A stretch of 64,000 nt of DNA from Lonicera japonica. Taxonomy: Eukaryota > Streptophyta > Magnoliopsida > Dipsacales > Caprifoliaceae. This document shows, piece after piece, positions 11,131 through 21,795 of the stretch. The translations under genes and the position numbers were made by a program. Every line of letters begins with the position of its first letter. Position 1 is the first letter of the stretch. The notes below the pieces were generated by a model that was given only the letters and a program-made list of their open reading frames with translations, was not told the origin of the DNA and ran no database searches. The stretch covers positions 16,840,422 through 16,904,421 of the forward strand of contig CM038471.1 of assembly GCA_021464415.1 (NCBI GenBank), written 5' to 3'.

Positions 11131-12440
11131 ATGTCTTCTTATCGCACAAATTCTGATTTTTCTTATGTCAAAGCCCGAGATGCTCTGGTATCTTCTGAGA
11201 ATGGTTTGAACTTTGGTGCATTCAGTCCTTTAGCGGGCTGGTGCCATCGTCCTGTAGATTTTTCCTTTTTGTTAGGCGCTTTGTATTTCTAGAGCCTTCG
11301 GATCATCTTTTTTGTTTCGGGTTGGATGAGCTTTGCCCGACTTACGAGGAGTTTTCCTGGCTGTTGCGTTCTGATATTCGTCTCCCGATGGCTGTTCCAA
11401 TAGAGGAAATCGGTCCTCGAGATATGCTGATTGCTCTGTTAGCCATTCCCCAAGCTGCCTGTGATGGTTTTATTATTGACGAGCTTCTTGACCTTCACAA
11501 AATGGTAAGGTTCTTTCATCGTTACGAAGAGAGAGCCTCTTATAGCGTGGGGCATATTGCGGCGGCCTTGATCTGTCTTATTTCTAATATGCTACTGGTG
11601 ACGGGCTCTTCCCGTGTTGATCGGACTATTCTGAGTTTAATTTATCATGCAAGAAATGTGGAGTCTATAGTGCCCATCGTTCTTGCAGAAACTTTGAACG
11701 GCCTAGATAATCTCCAAAGGGGAGCTTCACCCTTCTTCAAGGGAAGTCCTCGTTTGCTATACATGTGGCTGTTGGAGCGTTTTCGTTCGGTGGGTTTCAA
11801 CGGGGTTCGGCTTAACAACCCGACGCACTTCTTCCGCCATCCCCTCTTTGGTGCTTTGACCATGTCTTCCTCTGATTGGATGGTGTGGTTTTTAGAGAAT
11901 TTTTTGGCCATTCGGTGGAATATTCCTTGGTGAAAGTTAAGGGCGATGGCGCTTAGTACGGGAGGTCAGAACTACGTTCAGCTACGTGGACTCTGGTTCA
12001 CTTTCTTTTATCTCCCAGGACATCTTCTTCGGCAGTTCAACGTTCCTCAGGACATTCTTCTCAGCCTGAACAACTTCTCTTCCGAGTCTAAGTTTGTGAC
12101 CCCATATGTTTCTTTATCAGTGGAGAGAATGTGGCGAGCTCGATTGACTCGTCAGTTTAACTATGCCCGTTTTGGTATTACCCGACCCCTCCGGGCTGAC
12201 ATCATCCATTCTCGTTGGGGAACTCTGGAAGGGGAGCTGATTGATGATCCCTTCCAAATGGAATGGTTCCGGTTCATGGATTCTGAGCCTACAGAGGAGA
12301 ACATTGTCTTTGCGTACCAGATCTTAGACGAGGCTCGGCTTGATTTGCCATTAAGGACCCTGCTTGGCCAACCCCTAGGGTTTAGACTTTTCTGTATGCT
12401 GTATTTCCCTTGTAACTTCCGGTGTTCTGAACCACCTTAA
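11131..12440 (+). pseudogene. Second antisense gene, PMD/DUF7745-like, broken
   Basis: Starting at ATG 11131 (MSSYRTNSDFSYVKARD), a frame shifts between about 11240 and 11290 into the frame running to 11933. It meets a TGA (11931-11933) and continues in the same frame from 11946 to the stop at 12438-12440. The whole would be about 430 residues. The segment FLEPSDHLFCFGLDELCPTY, followed by EEFSWLL, has the form of the conserved opening of plant DUF7745/PMD-like proteins (a Phe/Pro stretch, then a C-T/P-E-E-[FY] core). No catalytic motif is visible. It has a TATA-type promoter just upstream and ends about 280 bp before the integrase end on the other strand, so the two are convergent. The family assignment rests on pattern memory, not a search. 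Confidence 0.6.
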
Positions 12441-12720
12441 TAATATACGAGGGACTGTTTTTGTGGGAAATAATTTTCTTTATAATGTTTTAAACCGGAC
12501 CTGAAGTCACTTCTCAGGTTGCCTACGTTCCTCTTTTGATTTTTCAAAGAGCAAAAGTTTGAGTTGGGGCTCAGGTTTATGTAGTTCTTATCTATACATG
12601 TTACATCTATTGGTAATACTTTTTCAATCGATCCATGTTGACTGGTGAATGCAGTAATTGTCCGTCCAAGTCTGTGAGTATGGCGGCACCCCCTGTATCA
12701 ATCTCTTTGACGATGTATGG
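12441..12720. other. Convergent junction of antisense gene and pol
   Basis: This interval separates the end of the plus-strand antisense gene from the end of the minus-strand integrase. It may code for the last residues of the integrase C-terminus in a broken frame. No other structure was recognised. Confidence 0.45.
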
Positions 12721-13827
12721 CTATGTCCACTTCTGCCCGGACTTTCCCCTTGGGTCTCTGGCTGACTCTCGAATTTCTTTCAACACGATGTCGTTCTCAT
12801 TGATACCCCGAGTCTTTATTTTCTGGTTAATTGCTCGAGCGATTCTCTTCTGATACCCTTGGTGGTGGTATGCGGCTCTCAATCTCTTCTCATCTAGCAA
12901 GGCCAGCTCGTTATAACGTGCTTGGACCCACTCCAGCTTGTTAACTTGGTTCTCGAGCATTACCCTGAGGGAGGGGACCTCTAACTCAACAGGGAGGACT
13001 ACTTTCATCCCGTATGTAAGGGAAAATGGGGTTGCCCCAGTAGAAACTCTCTCGATGGTGCGGTATCCCCACAATGCATATGGTAATTTTTCAGGCCAGT
13101 CTCGACAGGTGTCGGTCATCTTGCTTAGGATATTCTTCAGGTTCTTGTTGGCGATCTCAACTGCCCCATTGGTTTGCGGTATGTATGGTGAAGATCTGTG
13201 TCTGGTAATACCGTATTCTTCTATGACTGTGTTAGCCTCTCCTTCGAAGTGGGTGCCGTTGTCCGAGATGATTTCGTGTGGGACCCCATACCGGCAGATG
13301 ATATTCTGTCTAATGAATCGGGCAACTTTCTTGGCATCAAGGGTCTGAAAAGACTCAGCCTCCACCCATTTAGTGAAGTAGTCAATGGCTACCAGTATGA
13401 ATTCATGGCCGTTGCTGTCTTTGGGTGCAATCTTCCCAATGGTGTCTATTCCCTAGGTTGCGAAAGGCCAAGGAGCAGTCATGTTGTACAATTCTTTCAG
13501 AGGAAGCTTATGAGATTTAGCATATATTTGACATTTGTGACAACGGCGTACGTGGTTAACGCAGTCGTTCTGCAGGGTAGACCAGTAATAACCTTGTCTG
13601 ATGATTTTGCGGGCAAGTGTATGGATGCTCATATGAGGTCCATAATCCCCCCCATGTATCTGATCGATCATTTTGATAGATTCTTCTTCAGTGAGACATT
13701 GTAAATGGGTCCCGTCGTAGTTCCTCTTATACAGCCTTCCGGCACAAAGTATGAACCTTGATGCTAATCTCCTGAGTGTGACCCGCGTTCTTTTGTCTAT
13801 TTGCTCGGGATACTGATGATTTTTCAA
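12721..13827 (-). pseudogene. Tat-1 integrase
   Basis: The N-terminal zinc-binding part (13453-13827) has the H-H-C-C pattern: HGGDYGPHMSIH, then CVNHVRRCHKC. The catalytic core (12721-13365 and just upstream) shows the D-D-E set in TIGKIAPKDS..ID, SDNGTHFEGEAN and GAVEIANKNLKN. It joins cut DNA ends of the element to host DNA. A stop near 13453 separates the zinc part from the core, so the frame is broken. It follows the RNase H domains in the usual gypsy order. Confidence 0.85.
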
Positions 13828-13899
13828 CAGGTTCCAGATGTCGTAAAACTAAGTGGTTGAGTCCCCATTCTCTTCATTCTCTACCTTAAGGGCCATGTA

Positions 13900-14400
13900 G
13901 TGTGCTGGTCATGATCTTCTTTGTACGGTAAGAGTCATTTCTTCCATCCCCTCCGGGATATCGATAATAGCTGCTAGGGTTGCTAATGCGTCCGCAAAAC
14001 TGTTTTATGACCTGGGAACATAGTAAAACTCCGAATGCTCAAATCTTCCTGCGACATCCTCCAACCGGGCTAGGTAAGGGACTAATTTTTCATCTCTGAT
14101 CTTTCATTCTTTTAGAACTTGGTGGACTACTAATGCCGAATCTCCGTACACTTGTATTCTCTTTATACCCCTTTGGAACGCAATCTCTAATCCGATTATA
14201 CAGGCTTCATACTCGGCCATATTGTTGGTGCAGAAAAAGTCTAGACGATATGATACCGGGGAGTGAGTTTGGTCCGGGGAGACTAACAGGATGCCTATCC
14301 CATTCCCGTTTCAGTTGACGGCCCCGTCAAAGTATATTTTCCAGTCTTTATCAATCTCGACATTCATGATAGTTTCATCTGGGAACTCGGCTTCCTCCAA
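13900..14400 (-). pseudogene. Tat-1 second (archaeal-type) RNase H
   Basis: On the minus strand near 14165-14250 the residues RLDFFCTNNMAEYEACIIG are readable, followed by a GDSALVVHQ-type segment nearer 14130. This TNN-x-AEYEA motif is typical of the extra archaeal-type RNase H that marks the Tat clade between RNase H and integrase. Frames are interrupted by stops. Exact limits are approximate. Confidence 0.7.
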
Positions 14401-14434
14401 CATGTCCCCCAATATAGGATTGTGGGCTAGGTAG

Positions 14435-15981
14435 TCAGCTATGATCTTGCCTTTGACTGCCTTCTGGGTCATGTAGGTGATGTCGAATTCGAAAAGTAAG
14501 AATAACCATTTTGCCATACGGTTTGAGAGCCGATTTCTCGAAGACGTATTTCAGCGGATCAATTCGTGATGCCAGGATGACCGGGAAAACTAGCATGTAA
14601 TGCCGTAATTTTTGTGTTACCCAGACAAGAGTGGTGCATGATTTCTCCAATGGCGTGTAGTTTATCTCAAATGGGGACAGTTTCTTGCTAATGTAGTAGA
14701 TGGCCTGCTCCTTTCGTGTATCGGTCAGATGTTGGGCTAGCATGGCTCCTGCCGCCGAATCGATGACTGTTCGGTATAGGATTAGTGGCAGTCCGGTCTG
14801 TGGTGGGGCTAATACTGGGGGTTTGGAGAGGTAGTCTTTGATTCTATCAAAAGCCTCCTGGCACTGATCGCCCCATTCTCCTGGTGAAGACTTCCTCAGA
14901 AGTTTGAAGATGGGTTCACAAGTCTGAGTAAGTTGAGAGATGAACCTATTGATGTACTGCAAATTACCCAAAAATCACCAGATTTCTTCTCGGTACGAGG
15001 CTCGGGCATATCTCGAAAAGCTCGAACCTTGGCAAGGTCTACCTCGATTCCTTTTTTACTGAAGACATAGCCCAGGAGTTTTCCCTTGGTTACCCCAAAC
15101 ACACACTTCTGCGGATTGAGTCTCATCTGATACTGGCGGAGTCGGTCAAAAAAGGCCCATAAGGCTGGTACATGGCCTTCCCTCTCCTTCGACTTGATTA
15201 TCATATTGTCCACATATACTTCTACTTCTTTGTGGATCATGTCGTGGAAGATAGCTGTAGCTGCCCTCTGATATGTTGCCCCGGCATTCTTCAGCCCGAA
15301 TGGCATAACGGTGTAGCAATATGTTCCCCATGGCGTGATGAATGATGTTTTCTCTTGGTGATTCGGGTGCATCTTGATTTGATTATACCCGATGAAACCG
15401 TCTACGAATGACTTCAAGGCATGGTTGGCGGTATTATCCACTATCAAATCAATGTTGGGTAATAAAAAATCGTCTTTTGGGCAAGCTTTATTGAGATCTC
15501 GGTTGTCTATACACATGGGAATCTTCCCATTTGCCTTTGGAACGGGCACAATGTTGGCTAACCATGAGGGGTACTCGATCACTCACAAGAACTCCACGCT
15601 CAGTTGTTTCATCACTTTTTCTTTTACTTTCAGGGACCATTCAGGCGTAAGTTTTCTCAATTTCTGCTTGACGGGCTTGTACTCCGGCTCGGTGTGTATC
15701 TCGTGCATGACTATCTGGTTGTTCAAACCTGGCATATCGGCATAGGACCAGGCAAAGATATCCACGTACTCACTCAAAGTTTGTGTGAATTCCTCTCTTT
15801 CTGTCTCACTTAGATTTGCCCCAATAAGAACCTCTTTCCTTTCCTCTTCCGTCCCGAGGTTAATCACAAGAGTGTCTCCCTCCTTACTTTGTATACGCTG
15901 TTCCTCCCGTTCAGGGTGTTCATTTAGTCTTTCTATTTTAATATAGGCAATTACAGAATCAGAACTAACAGGATACCGCAA
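14435..15981 (-). pseudogene. Tat-1 reverse transcriptase and RNase H
   Basis: RT segments run 15981 to about 14990: DIFAWSYADMPGL lead-in, then VPVPKANGKIPMCIDNRDLN, then PFGLKNAGATYQR. The polymerase box reads VYVDNMII instead of YVDD, so the second catalytic Asp is Asn (a single G-to-A change). A stop at 15583-15585 and a frameshift near 14970 break the frame. RNase H follows (14435-14971), with a LSKPPVLAPP lead-in and a YYISKKLSPFE-type segment. It copied the element RNA into DNA in cytoplasmic particles; this copy cannot. Confidence 0.88.
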
Positions 15982-15997
15982 AATAGAATCTTCTTCA

Positions 15998-17536
15998 TTA
16001 ATAACAGTCCTTACAGGTACAAGTTTGAAAAAGTAAATCTAGGAATGACTCCTCCTTAGCCCTACCCTTGCTCTTATCTCTTACCTTAACAATTTCACTC
16101 TTTCCCCCCTTTTCCTGGTACTCTGGATCAGCGTATATCAAGTGCACATGATCGTCTCTTGGTTCATCATTCCCTAGGGCCATGACGTCAAAGAGGTCTC
16201 CGATCATTTCTTCCTCTTCGTCTCAATTTTCTTCTATCGACCCGATCGTTAACTTGGTAGAGAAACTGTGTATAACATTTTCCTTAAGGTAAAGGTCCTC
16301 TTCATAAAAGATTTCCCATCCTAGTAGGTTATCTCCGTCGCTATTTCTCCAAGGCTCCTGAAAGCCGCAAAAGGGGAAATCATCACCTTCTTTGACAAAA
16401 AACCCATTAAGTGAGCTAAAACTCGGATACTGATGCCCTCGGCCCATTTTTTCTTGGTTGTCTTCTTCGGTGTGTTGGTACCCCAACCCTTCTCTTTCAT
16501 GCCTCGTTACTGGTTCTAAGGCCTGAAGTAATCCTTGTTGTCCCATTCCCAGACTGGCTCCAGGTAAGTATTTCATCATTCCCAGCGTATTTGTGATCTT
16601 GGAGCTGAGACCGGGGATATTATCAGGGGAAAGATACTTGATTCTCTGGGTGGTGAGGGCTTGTAGTTGAGGCTCGTAAGAAAAGCCTCCCAGCTGTATG
16701 CTTTGACTCCCGATGCCCAAGACGGGTAATTCTAGATCTGCCAAGGTCCTTTCAGGATCTCCTTGGATGGTGATTATCTTCTCTTCAAACGGTATCTTGA
16801 TCTTCTGGTGTAAGGAGGAGGGGAGTGCTCCTATGTCTTGTAGCCATGCTCTTCCCAACAGGAGGTTAAAACTAGAGGGAATGTCTATGATTTCAAAGTT
16901 GGCCGAAAAGTTTTCGGGACAGACCATGAGATCAAGCTTCAGAGAGCCCAGAACAGCCCTCCTAGTGTTGTCATAGCCTCTAACGGTTACAGCTGATGGA
17001 GAAATCTCTGTATCTAAGATACCCAGACATCTGGCAGTCTTTAAAGGGCATACATTTATGGTTGACCCGTTGTCGATGAGGACTTATGGCAGGATTTTTT
17101 CTAGGGTCCGGACAGTAATATGGAGGGCCAGACTGTGTTTCTTTCCCAATGGAGGCAGGTCTTCATCTGAGAATGATAGACTTCTTTGGACTGTAAGCGA
17201 CCCAATCATGCTTGGTAATTGTTCTGGCGTAAAATCTGGTGATACGACGGCCTCATCTAAGAGTTTGATGAAGGCGGTCCTGTGAGGTTTAGAGGCGACC
17301 AAGAGGCCACAAATGGTGATGTGTGCCTAGGTTTTCTTCAACTGTTCCAGTACTCGATCCTTTCCTATTTCCTTAGGAGGCCGTGATTTCCCAGTATCCA
17401 TTGATGGTGGCTGGTATACCCTCCCAGAACGGGTAATCTGCTGTATCCAAAGGGATGCTGGGTCTGATCCCTCTGACATTTCTGATGACTCCGGTTCTGC
17501 CGACCAACTAAAAGTCTTGAAGGAAGTCTCTGTCAT
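15998..17536 (-). pseudogene. Tat-1 protease and G-patch-like linker
   Basis: The aspartic protease active site LIDNGSTINVCPL is read on the minus strand near 17040-17082, immediately after an in-frame stop at 17084-17086. Downstream, SFNLLLGRAWLQDIGA matches the second protease motif. A glycine-rich segment, KYLPGASLGMGQQG with EGLGYQ after it, resembles the G-patch seen in Tat/Ogre proteases. A further broken frame (15998-16207) links to RT. The protease would mature the Gag-Pol polyprotein. Confidence 0.82.
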
Positions 17537-17849
17537 ACAGATTGTCTCTTTGGGAGGGCCTCGGGGCCTCCATGGTTGTTTCTTCTTATCCTAGGTCCAT
17601 CTTATCCCAGATTTTTCGGGATTGGTTTTAATTGCAAGTGGTTATGATATCCCCTGATTTGCCTTTCCTAAACCCTGCCCAGGTAGGAAGTTAATCTTGG
17701 CCATCCATTGATCAATTATCGAATTGAGGCCTAGGGCAACTTGAATTGTTTCTGACGGCACAGCGGGTGACTTGTTGGCTGGGTCGTCTCGAATGAGTCC
17801 CACGGGTCAAAACCTTCTTCATCAGTGGTCAAGGCATTAATTTTTGCAG

Positions 17850-19485
17850 GTGGAGCATGGTTGGGAAGGGGGTTGTTAGTAACATTGGGTCCGCCGGGTG
17901 CGGGAATGGTACCGGCCTCGATTAGGTCTTAGATACGATGGCGAAGAGCCAAACAGCGTTTCGTGTCATGGCCTGCGGCTTGATGGTACGCATAGTTCTC
18001 ATTCATTCTCCAGGTGCTGGGAACAAGATTTGGTGGGGGCCGCGGGTTGAGTGAAGTGAATAGTCTGGCCTTTTGGAGTGGTTCCAGGCTTTTGACCAAT
18101 GTAGTGGGAAGGGTGCAGAAGTTCCTCCTTTTCTTAACCTCGGTGCTCGAAGAGTCTCCTTGCGCGGGCCAACTCGTCGGAGGTGCTTGTTGTGGCTGCT
18201 AAAATGGGTTTTGTTGATAGGGGTATGAGCTTAGTTGGTTTACGGCTGAAGTGGTTGTCTTTCTCCCAATGTACGAGGCTTTCTTGGTGTCGATTTCTGC
18301 CTTCTTGGCCAACTCTTCCTCTACTTGTGACCCCATGCTTAACAGGGCTCTGAAGTATGGGAATACATGCTTTCCCATGCAACTTAATACAGCTGGATTA
18401 AAATTCTTCTGTATGATCTCCAACTGCTCTTCTTCATTAGGTCGTTTGGACATTTGGGAGGCCATTTCTCTCCAGCATGTGACAAAGTCGCTGAAGCTTT
18501 CCTTCTCGCCTTGCTTGGCCATTTCCAGGTGTTTGCGGGTAATTTCCAAATCTTCGTTGGACCCGTATTTATTCATGAATTCCTTGACGATATCTCCCCA
18601 AGTCTTTGTGTGGTGTCTTTCTAGATCAAAAAATCATCTTAAGGCGGCCCCCATGAGAGTCATGTGAAAGGCCTGAACCAACTCTAGTTCTCCACAACTG
18701 GACACTTGCATGGATCTGATATAGGATTAGAGGTGAGTTTTTGGGGAAGTGGTTCCTATGAACTTGGTGATAGAAGGGAGCTTGAATCCCTGGGGTAATC
18801 TTGCTTCTGGGTAGAAGGAGAAAGCATTCATATCTGTAATCTCGTCTGCTCCTTTTATTAGAGAAATCCTTTTTTGCAGAACCCTTATCTGTTCCTTCAG
18901 TTTTTTCATTTCTTCACTTTCTCTTGACCCCTCGTCGGGCTATTCCCGAGCTATAACCGATTCTGCATATACTACCCGGAGTCAATTGATGTCTGGGTAT
19001 TCATTAGGAGGGGCTACTGGGGCCGGGGGTGGAATAGGCCTTGCGGGAACTTGTGGCCATGGTTGGTACTGAGGATCAAAACCTTGTTGGGGTTGGGGCC
19101 AGACGATGGGTGGCTCTTGTTGTTGATAAGTAGGGCCTGAATCTGGGGCCCACTGATTCTGATTGTTGGGGTCTGTTTGAATGGGATCGGCTGTAATAGG
19201 ACCCGTTTGTGGTGGGTTGGTTCCTTAGACTGGGAGAAGTACTTGTGATGACTTTCCTTGATTCAGATCCCGATTCGGTGGTAGTCGCTCAAACCCTGGT
19301 GGTACAGTTCGTTCGGCTGACAACTCCTCTACTCGAATTCGGGTACTCCGTTGCTCGGTCGTGAGACTTGCTAGATTCTTGTTGATGGTCATAAGCAAAC
19401 GATGCATCTCGGCTAAGGTTGGCTGGACTGCTGACGCCTCGGCTAGGCTCTGATCCATTTCTTGATTCTCGCGTCCGTCGGTCAT
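17850..19485 (-). pseudogene. Tat-1 gag
   Basis: The frame opens at 19485 (MTDGRENQEMDQSLAE) and carries a coiled-coil-like segment near 18905 (MKKLKEQIRVLQKRI). The retrotransposon gag domain follows from about 18830 to 18230 (LPSITKFIGTTSPKTHL, LRWFFDLE, DIVKEFMNKY, KQGEKESFSDFVTCWREMA). The C-terminal zinc-like motif C/YHQAAGHDTKRCLALRHRI lies near 17925-17990 and is followed by a TAA that reads as a Gln codon changed by C-to-T. Gag packages element RNA. Several stops and shifts break it. Tat-2 gag (38085-39631) is a recognisable homologue. Confidence 0.85.
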
Positions 19486-20259
19486 TCTGGGTGTGCTAGG
19501 TCTTACTATTCTTCCGGTATGATCTCGGCCGGCCCAACCTTCCAGACTGTCGTCGTTTTATGACTATAGACGAAATCACGTGGCGAAGATGAAAGAAGAC
19601 CATGATGTGACTCAATTTTTGCCAAAAGAACCACAATAATAAAATTGCCGAGAAAAGACTTTGGTTTTAAAAGGGTGGTGTAAAGTAAGCCATAAGGTGG
19701 TACATCCCCTACGGCTGTTTGACAAGTGTTTTTAGCCGACTCGATCTTATATGCAGCGCGGGTGTACGAACGGTTAAGGCTTCAGGCTCCCTCCTATTTG
19801 GCAAGACCTTGCGATATACCCCAGGGGCGGGTACGTGCAAGAGTCTCTTGATATACTTCTCGGGTACGTGAGTGTTCTCATCACTCGATATACCTCGGGG
19901 GCGTACTTGGCCAAGGAGAGTGGAAGTAAATGCTTTCAGTTTGTGTTGGCCCAAGCAAGCCAACTCCCTACTCACTTATAATACTTCCGAGGGTTTGGGG
20001 TAAATTCACACTCGTAGAACCAATGCATGATTTGTAAAAGTGCGTGCAAAGTTCGAAAGGTTGAGTTTACAAATATCATTACCTTTGTTACGTATTTTTA
20101 TATTTTTTTTGAAAAACTTCCATTTTTTGGAAAAAGGTTTCTTCTCAAACAATTAACAAGAAAAGGAGTAGGGAAAGCAATAAAAGCAAATATTCAACAA
20201 ATAAACAAAACTCCACATATAAGAGTCTAGTTTTCTAGTGTCCCCAACAGAGTCGCCAC
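19486..20259 (-). other. Tat-1 5' leader and primer binding site
   Basis: The primer binding site is 20241-20258, complementary on the minus strand as TGGCGACTCTGTTGGGGA, one base from the LTR. It is not the common initiator-Met type; Tat/Ogre elements are reported to use other tRNAs, and the exact tRNA needs checking. The leader has a block (19800-19975) strongly resembling Tat-2 40227-40395, with three variants of GATATAC followed by a GGTACGTG-like run. Confidence 0.8.
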
Positions 20260-21795
20260 TGTGAGAATCCGCAAATACAACCCCCGGGTCTCATTCCCGT
20301 AATTGGGCGTCTGAAACATCGAAAAGGATTCCGTCGTTCCATTTGCTTCTATATGATGATAATTCATATCGGGTATCCTTCTATCCTTTTTTCTAGATGC
20401 AAGGGGGTTCGTTCAAAGTCGCCAGTACGTTTTACGAGAAAACGGACAAAATAGTTATGTAAGAGAAAAGGCTACAGATAAGCCTTTCTTTACACGTTTG
20501 TCTACGAAACCAGGATTCTATAGGGTTCGGAAACTATGTTACGGATTGGGAAGGTGTTAAGCACCCTTTCCGCCCTTTCGGTCTCTAGTGGTCTTATATG
20601 TTTATTTTATGTTGAAAAACTTGGATGCTTTTACTGACAGTTTACTACTTTCCAAGTAAAAACCCTAATTTCTGGGGAAAGCGGAAAAAAGGGGTGAAAA
20701 CATTTGTGTTCCGAGATCCAATGTTTTGTTTTGAGAGATGTAAATATAAGTGACAAAATTTGTTTTCTTTCAGAGAGAGTTTCCCGTTTTATTTCTCAGA
20801 TAATAACGGTTTTCTCGGGTTTCAACTTCTTTTAAAAAAGTTCGGATCTTGTATCGGGACTAGTTTAATGTAGAATTAGAACTCTTGAGGAGAGTTCTAC
20901 CAGACACAGCACAGTTTATGGAAGAGACAGGATGTACCGGATTTTTTTTATTCCTAAGTAAGTTTTACCGGTCCGGGTTTTGAAAACAAAATTTTGTCCG
21001 GATGATAAAGTACTTACTCTTCTGGTTTTGCAAATGGTTTTATCAGGGTCCTTTGTTTTGAAAACAGTAGACTATTTATAACTTGGCAATAAGTTTATTC
21101 AAATAAAACGTGGATAGAACAACGGAAGTAAAACAAGTACACATATATCTAATTTAAATTCTAAAAGAGATTTTCTTTACCTTCCCGACGAGAATAATAA
21201 TAATAAAAAAGAAAATATAATACGGCAGAGAGATCTCCGGCGATAATGATCTTTTCCTTCTTCAGATATTTCCAAGAATTCGTTTCCAAAAAACGGGACA
21301 CGTTGAGTGTCGAAAATAGATTCGATGATTCTTCAGAAATAAGATTATAACAGAAAATATTTGACGAAAGACTAGAAAATCAGATATAAGCCAATAATTC
21401 TTCAATTCCCAATTGTTGTCCTTGAACCCTTGGGGGTGTTGGCCTATTTATACTGCTCGGAGAGGTTTATCGCGCGACATTTCCCCAAAAGGGGCAAGTG
21501 TCGCGCGACATGTTGAGCAATGTCACGCGACAAACGGCTAAAGTGACCCTTCTGACAGACTGATTTGTCAGGAAGTGGTTGGTCTGGGTCAGAGGGGTCT
21601 GTCGTGCGACATAAGGAGGATTGTCGCACGACATACTGATTTGTCGTGCGACAACCCCCTTAAAAATTAAGTTTGTTTGGCCAACAACCCTTTTCGGGGT
21701 AGTTTCGAGTGTTCGGGTGGGTTCCGGACTCCCAAAACAGTATTTCTCGAAGGTCGTTAGGGTTCTTGCGGGGGTCACAGATCGGGGTGTCTACA
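20260..21795 (-). repeat. 5' LTR of Tat-1
   Basis: This is the full-length partner of 525-2072, plus-strand ends TGTGAGAATCC and GGTGTCTACA. The minus-strand TATA box is at about 21446-21455 and the palindrome cluster runs from 21468 to about 21652. Here some copies are closer to the CGCG form, for example TATCGCGCGACA at 21468-21479 and TGTCGCGCGACA near 21499. This LTR would drive gag-pol. Confidence 0.93.

Larger units (their letters stand above)
525..21795 (-). mobile_element. Tat-1: 21-kb Tat-clade Ty3/gypsy retrotransposon
   Basis: Two LTRs of about 1.54 kb in the same orientation (525-2072 and 20260-21795) bound the element, and the duplication GGCAC flanks it (520-524 and 21796-21800). 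The minus strand reads 5' LTR, primer binding site, gag, protease with G-patch-like segment, RT, RNase H, a second archaeal-type RNase H, integrase, a long 3' region and the 3' LTR. Two RNase H domains and an LTR-proximal tandem repeat point to the Tat clade of plant gypsy elements. The 3' region of about 10.5 kb is long because it holds two antisense genes and a nested 3.6-kb solo LTR. No long sense frame lies between the 5' LTR and gag, which argues against a typical Ogre element. All reading frames contain stops or frameshifts, so the copy is inactive. Confidence 0.92.

Noticed and set aside
2073..12720. An env-like gene in the Tat-1 3' region
   Set aside because: No sense-strand frame with signal peptide or membrane segments was found; the coding signal there is on the antisense strand and is PMD-like.
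12721..20259. Long plus-strand frames opposite Tat-1 pol (for example 12938-13348, 15392-15745)
   Set aside because: They are antisense shadows of integrase and RT with no domain of their own, unlike the antisense genes at 7250-12440.
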